Shown one piece after another: positions 21,100 to 31,544 of a stretch of 64,000 nucleotides of DNA; the first letter of the stretch is position 1, and each line of letters starts with the position of its first letter. The translations under genes were made by a program, and so were the position numbers. The DNA is from Xiphydria camelus (Eukaryota > Arthropoda > Insecta > Hymenoptera > Xiphydriidae), in contig OY783197.1 of NCBI GenBank assembly GCA_963678675.1, positions 8,683,647 through 8,747,646 of the forward strand, written 5' to 3'. The notes beneath the pieces were generated by a model. It had not been told where the DNA came from, ran no database searches, and saw only the letters and a list, made by a program, of their open reading frames with translations.

Positions 21100-21608
21100 C
21101 CCTAGAGTTTCGTGGAATGTCCACGAGGTTGCGCGCGCGTCAGTGATTCGAGATACTTGTCTAGCCTATGGAACAAGCCGTCGCGCCATCGAGGCGGTAA
21201 TGAACGCCTCGGATTCGAACGCCGCGAAACGAGGACGGTCGCTCTCTACCTCTTGCCCCGAAGATTTACCAACGCGAAATGGAAAAACAGGCCTAGAGCA
21301 GCTAATAGGTAGCACGTGTCAGCTTCTCTCTTATACCGTCGAGAGTAATGTTTGGCAATACTTCGTCAAGGAAGTATGCGCCGCGTCTGGCCGATGCGGA
21401 GCGCGGCATCGGTAACTATTGCTTGTTTTTTTTTCTAGTCGAGTCTCTCAAAGTCGCGCGGCTCGTCGCTCGCTGTCATCCGAATCGTGCGGCTCGTCTG
21501 CGTTCAAACGAAACGCGTATCCTCTTTCTTCGTAATTCGAGAGGCGGTCGCATTCGCGACGAAGTTCGAACGAAGCTTGAAGGATTCTCGAAGCGTTTCG
21601 GCGAACGC
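21100..21608 (-). other. Possible 3' UTR of the FBXL16-like gene
   Basis: A CpG-rich stretch directly after the stop codon of the FBXL16-like exon. Several short frames cross it on the plus strand, none with a family match. UTR status is inferred from position only. Confidence 0.3.
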
Positions 21609-21757
21609 TCACTCGATGATCAGGCAACGGGGTAGGTGCTCTCGTAAGTAGTCAAAGAGCTCGCGAGATGTGCTCGGGCAGTTGGTTAGTTCTAGCTCGT
21701 GGAGGTGACGAAGTTGTATCAGGCTGGACAGACCGCTACTCGTCAGTAATGGGCAGC
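21609..21757 (-). CDS. F-box/LRR protein (FBXL16-like), terminal exon
   Basis: Read leftward from an acceptor (TTCTCCGCAG before 21757), about 49 codons give two leucine-rich-repeat units, [19 protein letters not shown] then ELELTNCP. The C-terminus is [17 protein letters not shown] followed by TGA. That layout and ending match the last repeats of FBXL16, a substrate-recognition-type F-box protein. The open frame continues upstream of 21757 but loses the repeat pattern exactly at the acceptor. The exons encoding the F-box and earlier repeats were not found in the window, although the gene would extend to the right through the repeat-rich DNA. It converges with POLR3H. Confidence 0.72.
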
Positions 21758-21818
21758 CTGCGGAGAATCGAATTGCGTACGTTACAGACATATCAATGGG
21801 TCCTGGGAATGCCCAGAC

Positions 21819-22200
21819 AACAGAAATATATCCTACAAATGTTGCATGAATATTCAAGAACAGATTGAATATCTGTGAGATATCTGTTTATATTCAGACG
21901 ATGTCCATGACATATTTTTAAGATATTCGAATGGTCACTTTTGTACATGAAGCAAATATTTTATAAACATCACTCGAATATTTGAGCAATATTTTAAAAA
22001 TATTCTGGATTCTGGAAGAAAAAATGGCAAAATTGTGTCTCACAATGCTTACTATTGCAAAGCACAATAATATTATTGTAATCAACCCACCTTCAATGGG
22101 GCACTGGTCAGCAATTCCCATTTTCTTTTCTATATATGGTTCCCTTATACCTCAAATATTAATTATATACCTAGCAAGGATAGCTAATATCTATTGTTAA
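21819..22200. repeat. Repeat V2 (partial)
   Basis: Homologous to V1 from CAGACAACAGAAATATATCC through CAGACGATGTCCATGACATA and beyond, then diverging. It sits just inside the intron upstream of the FBXL16-like exon. Confidence 0.55.
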
Positions 22201-22296
22201 AAAAATGTAATTTTGAATTTAAAAGTAGTATCATAGTTTTGAATCTGGATGCCTGTTTGACGTCAGAGACGCATGCTCCTTGATGACAATCAACTA

Positions 22297-22612
22297 CCGT
22301 ATGTCCGCGATCATTTGAACCATAGAAAAATTGCGAGTTTTGCATGAGCACCCCTTTGGGTCTCCTCGTCCAATAGAATCACCGGAGAAACGTGAATGCG
22401 CATGCGTAGTCATCCGCGAGTGTGGCGTCGTCAGCAAGTTCAGATCGGTTATCGAAATAATCGATCTGAACTTGCTGACGACGCCACACTCGCGGATGAC
22501 TACGCATGCGCATTCACGCTTCTCCGGTGATTCTATTGGACGAGGAGACCCAAAGGGGTGCTCATGCAAAACTCGCAATTTTCCTATGGTTCAAATGATC
22601 GCGGACATACGG
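22297..22612. mobile_element. TA-flanked palindromic element C3
   Basis: A 316-bp palindrome with ends CCGTATGTCCGCGATC and TA flanks, nearly identical to C1 and C5. Confidence 0.88.
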
Positions 22613-22755
22613 TATATTAAGCGGGAATACAAATAATTTGACCATAATCCATTTTCACGATGTAAAATTTATATCTTTTTCAATAAGCGAATCAATTAAC
22701 TTATGAAACAACATCCATGCTATTGCCCCAACCTCACTATAACGGACGTTTTATA

Positions 22756-23057
22756 CCATATGTCCGCGATCAAAGAGCCCATAGCAAAATTGCGAGTTTT
22801 GCATGAGCACCTCTGTGGGTCTCCTCGTCCAATAGAATCACCGGAGAAGCGTGAATGCGCATGCGTAGTCATCCGCGAGTGCAGTTCGACTTCGATTTCG
22901 ATTCTCGCATCTCGAAATCGAAGTCGAACTGCACTCGCGGATAACTACGCATGCGCATTCACGCTTCTCCGGTGATTCTATTGGACGAGGAGACCCACAG
23001 AGGTGCTCATGCAAAACTCGCAATTTTGCTATGGGCTCTTTGATCACGGACATATGG
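22756..23057. mobile_element. TA-flanked palindromic element C4, paired-change variant
   Basis: Outer and middle arms follow the C family, but blocks differ on both arms together. CATTTGAACC becomes CAAAGAGCCC, CCCTTTGG becomes CTCTGTGG, and the inner arm becomes GCAGTTCGACTTCGATTTCG. The ends read CCATATGTCC. Very few unpaired differences. Confidence 0.88.
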
Positions 23058-23230
23058 TACAGTACATTCGAGTTTAGAGAAGGAAAATTGGACAGTTAAG
23101 AAAATGGGAAACGAGTTAAAATATATGCAACAATCTTATAAAAATGCAATAAAAAGCAATGAAAATAGAAATTAACAAGGTAATAAAAAGTATCGCGGAA
23201 AAAAAGAAAATGTAAGAATTTTAATACATA

Positions 23231-24551
23231 CAGGGTGCGTCAAAAGTTCTGTTACAAAAATTAAATGTGTTGTAACTATTTGTAGTTGAATTGTTTTGAA
23301 AGTAGTTATGTTCATTGGATTCCTCATAAAATTCTACGTTTTTTACTGTACGTACTTTATTTATCCGTTCAATTTTAGTGCTTTTATGAAGGATGATAAA
23401 GAACGAGTGGCAATGATCGAATTGCACAAAGGAGGATTGTCTAATGCACAGACATCGTAAAAACTCGCCGAATCTGAATCCAATGGACTACTCAGTGTGG
23501 TCCATCTTGGAGGATAGGGTCTCGGGAAGATGATATAACACTGTGGGGAACAGCTGGAAGAGGCGTTGAGGCGTGCGTGGGAAACGGGATAGGCCCGTAA
23601 AAGTTTCGTTACTGATCTACAAGGTGTTAAAATTTTTAAATTTTTTTAGTTTTTTTTTTATAGATCATGCAGTTTTTAGGATATTTAGCTCAAGTTTGGA
23701 ATGTAGGTTATGCTGTAGGGCTTATATCATGGGGCATGTCAAATGGTTGTGAGAATCTACAGGGGGTTATTTTTTCACGGGTCGTGCCCCCTTTTCTCCC
23801 CCTGAACTTTTTTGCGGTGCGCCTCTGGTAGATTCTAAAATACAAAATAAATTTTCTGTTTTGTTTACAAACTTTTTGGTCTCTTGTAGTTTTTTCGTAT
23901 CTGCCACCGTTATCGAGAAAAAACCGTAAGAAATACTCCGGGAATGTTCCAAAGAGTCCGGGAATCAATGAGAAGAAGAGCGGAGGCATGTGAGGGTTGG
24001 AGGTCACTTTCAGCAGCTATTGTAACGTTGTTTTGTGATGTTTATTATTTAGGTTTTTTTTATTGTAATAAATCATTGCTACAAAAACCGAGTTATCCCA
24101 GCATTAATTTTTTGCCTAATTTTAATTTCATCTAGCGAATTACAGAAAATCGTTTTTTTATTTTTGTTCTCGATAATGGTCGCAGATACGAAAAAACTAC
24201 AAGAGACCAAAAAGTTTGTAAACAAAACATTTGCCAGAGGCGCACCGCAAAAAAGTTCAGGGGGAGAAAAGGGGGCACGACCCCTAAAAATATAACTCCC
24301 TGTAGAGTCTCACAATCATTTGACATGCCCAATGACATAAGCCCTACAGTATAACTTACATTCTAAATTTGAGCTAAATATCTTAAAAACTGCATGAGCT
24401 ATAAAAAAAAAACTAAAAAATTTTGAAATTTCAACACTCTGTAGATCAGTAACGAAGCTTTTATGAGCCTATGTTTATATGAACTTTTAGTCATGAAATA
24501 AGCCAAAGAATTACCTCCTTCCATTTGTACATGATATTTAGGGACACCCTG
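23231..24551. mobile_element. Mariner-like foldback derivative AA
   Basis: The ends CAGGGTG(C/T)(G/C) are flanked by TA (23229-23230, 24552-24553). The left part keeps two transposase scraps. The middle is a long inverted repeat (arms about 23605-23925 and 24166-24465) around a 240-bp loop. The palindrome gives open frames on both strands that are not genes. Confidence 0.75.
23380..23640 (+). pseudogene. Mariner transposase, N- and C-terminal scraps fused by deletion
   Basis: From 23387 the frame gives MKDDKERVAMIELHKGG, the start of a mariner helix-turn-helix. It then runs within 20 codons into SPNLNPMDYSVWSILEDRV, the segment around the last catalytic acid of mariner transposases. A stop interrupts the tail. 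The catalytic core between them is deleted. Confidence 0.65.
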
Positions 24552-24882
24552 TATAGATTCATATAGAATCCTATGATATTTCTATATTAGTATATTTAGT
24601 TATCCTGTTAGTGAGGTACTGAAGACTGAAGGAGCTTTATGGCAATGAGTCTTATCCTTGCTTAAGGATGTTTCGCCCCTATTGCAGAAGGGGAGTGGAG
24701 GTGGAAGGGGACAATACGATTGTCGTCAGTGTTCCAATCCCTGAACAAAAAAAAATGATTCTTTAATAACCTCCTTGAAGTTATATTTCATGATATCAGT
24801 CGCGAGCCATTATTTTTCTGTAACTTTACTTTATTATCTATATCCTTAAAGAGTGTATCAGAAAAATTATAGAAAAATATAT

Positions 24883-25622
24883 AGTGGTACCTCGACATAC
24901 GAGTTTAATTCGTTCCGTAACCTTGCTCGTATGTCAAATTGCTCGTATCTCAAAGCAATTTTCCCCATTGAAATTAATTAAAATGCCATTAATCCGTTCC
25001 AGCTCCCAAAAAACCACCTCAGTTTTATTTGTTAAGTGTTTTTGAATAAGAAAAATGTGTATTTACAAGAAGAAACATTTATTTATAAATAACAAATACA
25101 TATTCTATAAAAACATAATAAAAGAAAAAGTGAAGTGCTTACGGAAGCGCTTAATTTTCATCACTGGTCTTCGCTTTTTTCGTCATGCTTTGCTCATTTT
25201 CACCTGCAGATCGTTTAAAAAAACTGTCCAAGGAGGTTTGTTTCTTCTTCCCTTTCAGGATATTGCGGAAATGTGTTAGGCAAGTTTCGTTGCGATTCCT
25301 CGTATCTCAAATCTTGCTCTCATCTCAAAGCAAAATATCGCTCGCTCAGCGGCTCGTATCTCATTAACACTCGTACACCCGTGCTCACGGAATCTGTCGC
25401 TGGTGACTTTTTTTAAACCTTATTTTTAAACGTACTAACCAGTGAACAATTAATTCTCATGCCCTCATTAGCTACGGTGACGTCTACTCTCGTTAATGAA
25501 AGCACGAGGATTGATTAATCATTGGTTAGTACGTTTAAAAATAACATTTAAAAAAAGTCACCAGCGACAGATTCCGTGAGCCCGGGTGTATATTAGGGCA
25601 CTCGTATGTCGAGGTACCATTG
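24883..25622 (-). mobile_element. Pogo/Tigger-like deletion derivative
   Basis: The termini AGTGGTACCTCGACATACGAG and CTCGTATGTCGAGGTACCAT(TG) are inverted repeats beside TA. Internal direct motifs CTCGTATCTCAAA recur. On the minus strand (about 25280-25160) a relic of the transposase C-terminus remains: ILKGKKKQTSLDSFL, then after a frameshift FKRSAGENEQSMTKKAKTS. It is split by B3. Confidence 0.75.
25376..25588. mobile_element. TA-flanked palindromic element B3
   Basis: 213 bp, ends CACCCGTGCTCACGG and complement, inserted at TA inside the Tigger-like derivative. By eye it is identical at every base to B4. Confidence 0.88.
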
Positions 25623-25699
25623 TATTATAATAGGGACCGTGTACGAGCTATAGATGGCAGTGTATTCGCCAATTTGCGCGCGACCACACGACTGAAATA

Positions 25700-26015
25700 C
25701 CGTATGTCCGCGATCATTTGAACCATACGAAAATTGCGAGTTTTGCATGAGCACCCCTTTGGGTCTCCTTGTCCAATAGAATCACCGGAGAAGCGTGAAT
25801 GCGCATGCGTAGTCATCCGCGAGTGTGGCGTCGTCAGCAAGTTCAGATCGGTTATCGAAATAATCGATCTGAACTTGCTGACGACGCCACACTCGCGGAT
25901 GACTACGCATGCGCATTCACGCTTCTCCGGTGATTCTATTGGACGAGGAGACCCAAAGGGGTGCTCATGCAAAACTCGCAATTTTCCTATGGTTCAAATG
26001 ATCGCGGACATACGG
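25700..26015. mobile_element. TA-flanked palindromic element C5
   Basis: A 316-bp palindrome of the C family, TA flanks at 25698-25699 and 26016-26017. Confidence 0.88.
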
Positions 26016-26070
26016 TAGATGCTATTGAGGAGTAAATGTACAGTGTGACGCTATTAGAGAATTTATAAAA

Positions 26071-26283
26071 ATGATCAGAATGATTAAGTATGGCTTTCGG
26101 CCAATCCAAAATCACCTCATACGAGGTCAAAATAATGTCAAAGGACGAAAATTATTTGAATCGGGCCATGTACTGAATGTAATAGAGACAGATGACATCG
26201 TAAACGGAGAGGTCGTTATAACCTGTAAAGTTGTAGCTCAAACCAGTGTATCAAATACTTATGATGTAAAGATAGTGGTAAGT
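26071..26283 (+). pseudogene. SWIM-protein-type exon fragment ending at a splice donor
   Basis: The frame gives a beta-rich segment, SGHVLNVIETDDIVNGEVVI then NTYDVKIVV. It follows the same pattern as the part before the zinc finger in the fragment at 7956 (hydrophobic strand, G-x-V, then Y-x-V-x-I). After KIV the DNA reads GTGGTAAGT, a good splice donor; element L is inserted in the TA of this donor region (26283-26284). No following exon with the zinc finger was recognised after L. Host or transposon origin is unresolved. Confidence 0.42.
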
Positions 26284-26555
26284 ACAGTAAGTTAAGTAAG
26301 AGTGTGTACGGCATTACTCATAAAAAATTTATTCAACAATGTTTTTTTCCACATACATTCGTTTGACATGTCTGAAGGTAATACGTAATTATGTTCTCAC
26401 CAGCATCAATAATCGCTTGGGACCTCCGAGGCATACCTACTATCCACCAAATTTTCGGCGTATTCACGGGGAAGTGCCTTCCAAATGCGTCAAATTTCTC
26501 AGGATAGCTGCTTCACAGTGAAGACGCGTTTTCCTCGCAACTTCTGCTTGATGTA

Positions 26556-26768
26556 CACCCGTGCTCACGGAATCTGTCGCTGGTGACTTTTTTTAAACCT
26601 TATTTTTAAACGTACTAACCAGTGAACAATTAATTCTCATGCCCTCATTAGCTACGGTGACGTCTACTCTCGTTAATGAAAGCACGAGGATTGATTAATC
26701 ATTGGTTAGTACGTTTAAAAATAACATTTAAAAAAAGTCACCAGCGACAGATTCCGTGAGCCCGGGTG
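26556..26768. mobile_element. TA-flanked palindromic element B4
   Basis: Identical by eye to B3 over all 213 bp, same orientation, TA flanks at 26554-26555 and 26769-26770. It lies near the centre of the inverted duplication L. Confidence 0.88.
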
Positions 26769-26788
26769 TATGTATTCTGTATCTTGAG

Positions 26789-26893
26789 AAATTCGACGCA
26801 TTTGGAACGTACCTCCCCGCGAATACGCCGAAAATTTGGTGGATAGTATGCCTCGGAGATACCAAGCGATTATTCATGCTGGTGGGTGATTGA
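26789..26893 (+). pseudogene. Tc1-like transposase C-terminus
   Basis: Reads EIRRIWNVPPREYAENLVDS followed by MPRRYQAIIHAGG and a stop, the classic end of Tc1 transposases. The left arm of L carries the same segment inverted at about 26400-26510 with a frameshift (GMPRRSQAIIDAG). No catalytic part remains. Confidence 0.75.
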
Positions 26894-27277
26894 ACTCATT
26901 ATTAACATAATCCCAGGTAACAAACTAACGTGAAATTAACGCCATTTTTGGTCAGATCTGGTCATAGACGACGTCAGTAAAAGAGGTATAAATGACGTTA
27001 AAAGTACGTTTGAAAGTCACATCCCACTGACGTCATCCGTCTGACGTCTTTCTAACGTTCTTTATGACTTGAAATATGACGTTTAATTTTAGCGATTTTC
27101 CAGGTAGCACACTAACGTCGAAATGATGGTTTTTGAAGGTCAGTTCTGACGGCAGATGACGAAAAATATAATGTAATTGTGTAAAAAATGACGGTTCTGA
27201 AAGGGGTTAGGGCTGACGTATCTTTTCATCGTGAGCGGTCACCCATCCAACTACTGTCCGCACTTTTTGCTGCTTAA

Positions 27278-28384
27278 GGAGGGACATCAGCTTTCTTAAA
27301 GGCTATATGGTGGGGGTAAACATCAAAGGGGCCGACATTGGATTGCAACTTCAAGAAAAAAAAATCAGTTAAACTAAAACCTTCCATGCTAAAATTATGC
27401 TACACTATTGCATTTCTTTAAGACCTTTATAAACTATATAGTCTTATAAAAATGAATTTCATGAATATTTTTAGATATTTATTTAATGAAACTGATACTA
27501 ATTTACGAGGTAGACTTGGCAATAGCGCATTTTCATTTCAGGAATTGGTATTATTTTCGTCGGTAAAATCGCACAGATATCGACAGAAAACACCCGCATT
27601 TCGGTACGCTCGGGTTATATTAGAGGTTATGACACGTGACGCGTTACATATAATTGTTGTGTCATAAGTGTTGTGAATTTTCAATCAAGGCGTATTTTCA
27701 TATTGTTAATTTTTTAGTGTTTTTTTTTATTAAAAGAAATGAAAATTTTATGAACTCGATACTTTTGAAAAATATTTGCTGAAAATTGTAATTAACCGCT
27801 TCAACTTCAGACGCATGCGCAGTAGTCTTGCATACCGCTGTGCCAAGTCTCGCCACTATTTCTCATAACCTTCAAAAAATTCAAATTTTTTCACTGCATT
27901 TATTGAAATTACTCACGATTGGCGTGGTCAAGGTATCTTAAATTTTATATTTATATAAATAGAACTTTAATAATTATGTAAAAATTAACTTTAACATCCA
28001 AGTACCATGCGATTCATGTTTTTTCGCCTTTTAATTTACGTTTAGTAGCATTATATTGACAATTCATGATTTCAACTTGAAATTTAAAAAAAACCTCATG
28101 ATTAATAGTTCCATTAATTTTCTTATGCGTGTGGACATAATTAATGAATTTATTTTGGAAATTTCCAATCCAAAAAACGCTTTTGTTACATTGAAATAAA
28201 ATAAAAAGTTTCACCTAACCTCGTAAAATGAAGATAACTTTAATTATTAATTTTTAAAAAAACCGTGGCAAACAATTTTTTTTAAATTTCTACAGGTTTA
28301 GAACTGTATAATGAATACGTTTAATTAAAATTAAGAGCTTTTGAACACCAATTTGAAATTTTTGGAAAATACTGATGTCCCTCC
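27278..28384. mobile_element. TTAA-flanked element J in K1
   Basis: The ends GGAGGGACATCAG and CTGATGTCCCTCC sit inside TTAA (27274-27277, 28385-28388). K2 shows the empty site GCTGCTTAACTTC. 1107 bp with no convincing gene. TTAA fits piggyBac-like targeting, but the termini do not begin with the usual CCC. Confidence 0.8.
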
Positions 28385-28814
28385 TTAACTTCGTCGATCG
28401 GTCGGTGTCCTCGAGTCCTCATCTGCTGCACGCTCCTGTGGTATTAAGTATTACTATTGGTGTTCATATGAAGTTTGATGAATAAATGTATGTTGCTTTT
28501 CCAGTCAATAAGGAAGAGCTTAAATAAATAAGATTTTATAATTGTATTATTCTTTTCTCAACATTTTTCTAAATTTATGATTGCATCTTTTGATAAATAT
28601 TCTTCCATAGACGCAAATTGATATTAATAAATAAATAATTATATGAATGTTTATAGAAATGACCGCAATATAAAAAATCGTACTTTTATTTATTACAAAA
28701 AAAACGTACTGGTAAAATGGTACATAGATGTAAGAATCGAGAATTAAAGTAGACCACACTATACAAATATTTTTATATTATACATTATAAAAAAATATAA
28801 AAATATTCAATGTA

Positions 28815-29231
28815 CCGCATGTGCGAGCCCAAACCGCTCAAGCACCGATACCCATGGCCGATAACTTGAAATTTCTCTTCGGCAGTGTTTGCCGACGGTT
28901 GAAAATTTGATAGTTAGAGGTGGCTTGAGAAGAGTGCGCTGTGTGTACTGCGTGAGAGCGAAAAGTGTAAAACGTCTGATTTCTCGATAGCTGTTAATTC
29001 GAGAGATCGAAGTATTGAATAATAGACGAAACACTTCGATCTCCCGAATTGACAGATATCGGGAAATCAGACGTTTGACACTTTTCGCTCTCACGCAGTA
29101 CACACAGCGCACTCTTCTCAAGCCACCTCTAACTATCAAATTTTCAACCGTCGGCAAACACTGCCGAAGAGAAATTTCAAGTTATCGGCCATGGGTATCG
29201 GTGCTTGAGCGGTTTGGGCTCGGACATGCGG
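28815..29231. mobile_element. TA-flanked palindromic element F in K1
   Basis: 417 bp, ends CCGCATGTGCGAGCCC and GGGCTCGGACATGCGG, TA flanks. The arms include CGGCAGTGTTTGCCGACGG, GTGGCTTGAGAAGAGTGCG and GAGAGCGAAAAGTGTAAAAC. It sits at exactly the K position occupied by E2 in K2. Confidence 0.86.
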
Positions 29232-29532
29232 TATATTGTGTAATAAGTATAGTTATTTTAAAATTTTATTACGACGTAAAAATAACGTCTTTTTAACGTC
29301 ATATTTAAGGCGTCTTAAAGACGTTTCTTGAATGACGACATTAAAACGTCATTTTTTGGTAGAATGAAGTCGCCGACGAAATATGCCCTAAAAGTGATGT
29401 AAAGTTTACGTCAGCTTGCTACCTGGGATTGCACATTGCCTTGGAACATGTCAAACGTATGTACGTGGAAAAAACATTTTTGAATACATTTTTTATGAAT
29501 AACGCTGTACAATTCTCTTACTTAACTTACTG

Positions 29533-29872
29533 TATATCACCTATATATATTATCAGAATACTGTAGCAGTGGATTAATGCAATTTTTAACTGCATTTAAT
29601 CTACTTTACACGATTGTGATTCTTCCATGGCGAGTGAGCACTACTTGGAGGAAAGGAATAGAATTTTACTGATGGATTAATGTTTCGTACACGATCTGGT
29701 GTATTTGAGCAACCTTTGATGCAACAGGTTCTTTTTGGGGATGGCATTTTACAAACACAAATATTTAATTTTAATTAATAAAAAAGAATTTCACTGTAAT
29801 TGCCCTTTAAGCCCTTGTTAAATTCCTCCACATTACTTTCCACAACAGCTTTCAGATGGCGCCCTATTCGCC
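29533..29872. other. Unassigned stretch between L and the LINE
   Basis: AT-rich with no gene. The end holds CAGATGGCGCC and then TGCACGGTCCCTAT (29874-29887), a motif shared with 19639, 20661 and 25631. Confidence 0.4.
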
Positions 29873-29929
29873 TTGCACGGTCCCTATTATTTTGGATGCG
29901 TGTGGGAGATCGAGCGATGCGGTGAGCGC

Positions 29930-31544
29930 ATGTCGAGCACCGGTAGCCAAATAGAAAATTCGAAACGAAAGAGAAAACCAGATGAAGAAATAGAAAAGAT
30001 ATTAAAAAGCAAACAATTCCTGAACTTCCAAAAGGAAATGGAAGAGTCTTTGGGTAATGGAAACAACATGAAGAAAATCAAAGGACAACATAACCCCAAA
30101 GATCATAAGGACACGAGGAAAGAAACAAAGGAAACAAGAATGGATATAGGAAACGAGCAAGAAGGTGAAGAGACAAGGGAAGTAAACCCCCCAGAAGAAA
30201 ATAATCCCTCCGCAAATACGGCAGCAGGAATCTATGTAAACGAGAAGGAAGAGCGTATAAAGTACTTGTTCTCAGAAAGAGAAACAAGACCCTACTCTAT
30301 ACATCTGAAATACGTCCGGAAAGAAGAAAAGAAGAGGATAACTCTCTTAGAGGTATGCAATCTCCTCAATAAATCAAAGGTGATCTACGAATACATTAGT
30401 TCATATTCAAGCCGCATCTGGGAAGTCACTTTTAATACCCAGAAACAAGCAAATAGCTGTCTGACAATCAAGATCCTAGAAGAAGCAGGTTTCGCTGCGT
30501 ACCTACCAAAATACAAGATCCTCCAGAAAGGGGTGATTGAAGACATCCCCCAGGATGTTACCATGGAGGAAGTCCAAAAATAAATAAATCTCAGTAACAT
30601 TGACCTACACGTGGCGGAAGCTTTCCGGCTAAAGAAACGAAAAAGGAAATACATACCGGGACGGCCGGAAAATCAAAATAAGCCAGAAAAGGCAGAATGG
30701 GAAGAATCGGGATCAGTCTGTGTGACCTTCAGAGGATCGACCTTACCAGAAAGGGTGTTGTTCTGGCAAGCCATTGTGAGAGTGGAAAGATTCATACCAA
30801 CAGTGAGACAATGTTTCAGCTGCGGTCTCCTAGGCCACATAAGCAAATGGTGCAAAGAAGTGCCTGAAATGTGGTGGGACACAACATAACTCAGACAATT
30901 GCGAAGCTAAAACCAAGTGCATCAACTGTAGTGGACATCACCTGGCAGTATAAAGAATATGCCCAGTGTTAAAGAAAGCAGCTGAAATAAACAAATTAAT
31001 GGCAAAAGAAAATGTAGGATTCATAGCAGCTCGAAAGATGGTAGATGGGATATTCGAAAACCTGCGACCTCAACAAAAAAAACCCGCATATCGAAAACAG
31101 GAGATAAATCAAGAATTTCCAAAATTACCATCTACAGCTCCTTTCACCCAAGACGAAGGAAGTCAACAGCAAACTCAGTCACAGTCTCAGCATCATCAAA
31201 ATACGGGAGACTACTTAAGAAGAGCATATAGCCTGGCAGCGACGACAAACAAAAGGAAGCAGGGGTCCGACGGAATCCAGAGGCCGAACCAAAAAATGCA
31301 AAGACAGACACAGGATCCAACAAGTAACGCACCTCAGCCCGGGTGGACTCAAGAATCAATGGAACCAGTTTCAAGACATAATAAAAGAGAAGAAGAAGAG
31401 ATTTCTGAAAACACAAACCAAACAGAAATAAAAGACCTATTAACTTTTCTGGCATTAATCCTGACTCAGTCTCCGGAGGCGAACAAAGTTAAAGGAAAAT
31501 TGCAAGATTTAATAAGACCTTTCGAACAAGTTTATGGTCAATAA
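29930..31544 (+). pseudogene. LINE ORF1 (gag-like, zinc knuckles), broken
   Basis: The ATG at 29930 opens a charged, lysine/glutamate-rich N-terminus and then a central RNA-binding-type region. Lesions: an in-frame TAA at 30581-30583, a frameshift near 30855, and a TAA near 30951. Read across these, three CCHC knuckles appear: CFSCGLLGHISKWC, CLKCGGTQHNSDNC and CINCSGHHLAV. The frame ends QVYGQ at 31544. Gag-like ORF1 proteins package the LINE RNA. A glutamine- and serine-rich tail follows the knuckles. Confidence 0.78.

Larger units (their letters stand above)
26912..29427. mobile_element. CCCAGGTAGCAA-ended transposon K1
   Basis: The ends CCCAGGTAACAAACTAACG and CGTCAGCTTGCTACCTGGG are imperfect inverted repeats, flanked by AT on both sides. 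The interior is unusually rich in ACGTC/GACGT. It contains J (27278-28384) and F (28815-29231). A second copy, K2, is at 45283-46556. Superfamily unknown. Confidence 0.68.
26285..29532. mobile_element. Tc1-like inverted duplication L with nested insertions
   Basis: The termini CAGTAAGTTAAGTAAGAG and complement are TA-flanked (26283-26284, 29533-29534). The two arms (26285-26510, and 26773-26911 plus 29430-29532) are inverted copies of the 3' part of a Tc1-like element. Nested inside are B4 near the centre and K1, which itself holds J and F. Confidence 0.75.

Noticed and set aside
3741..26018. Open frames of about 70-118 codons on both strands at each C element, all with similar products (starting MRVLHEHPFGSP)
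   Set aside because: They mirror each other because the DNA is a palindrome low in stop codons. There is no domain, and frames continue into flanks differently in each copy.
29015..29296. Arginine-rich frame across F
   Set aside because: A mirrored copy exists on the other strand (28807-29157), so it is a palindrome effect.
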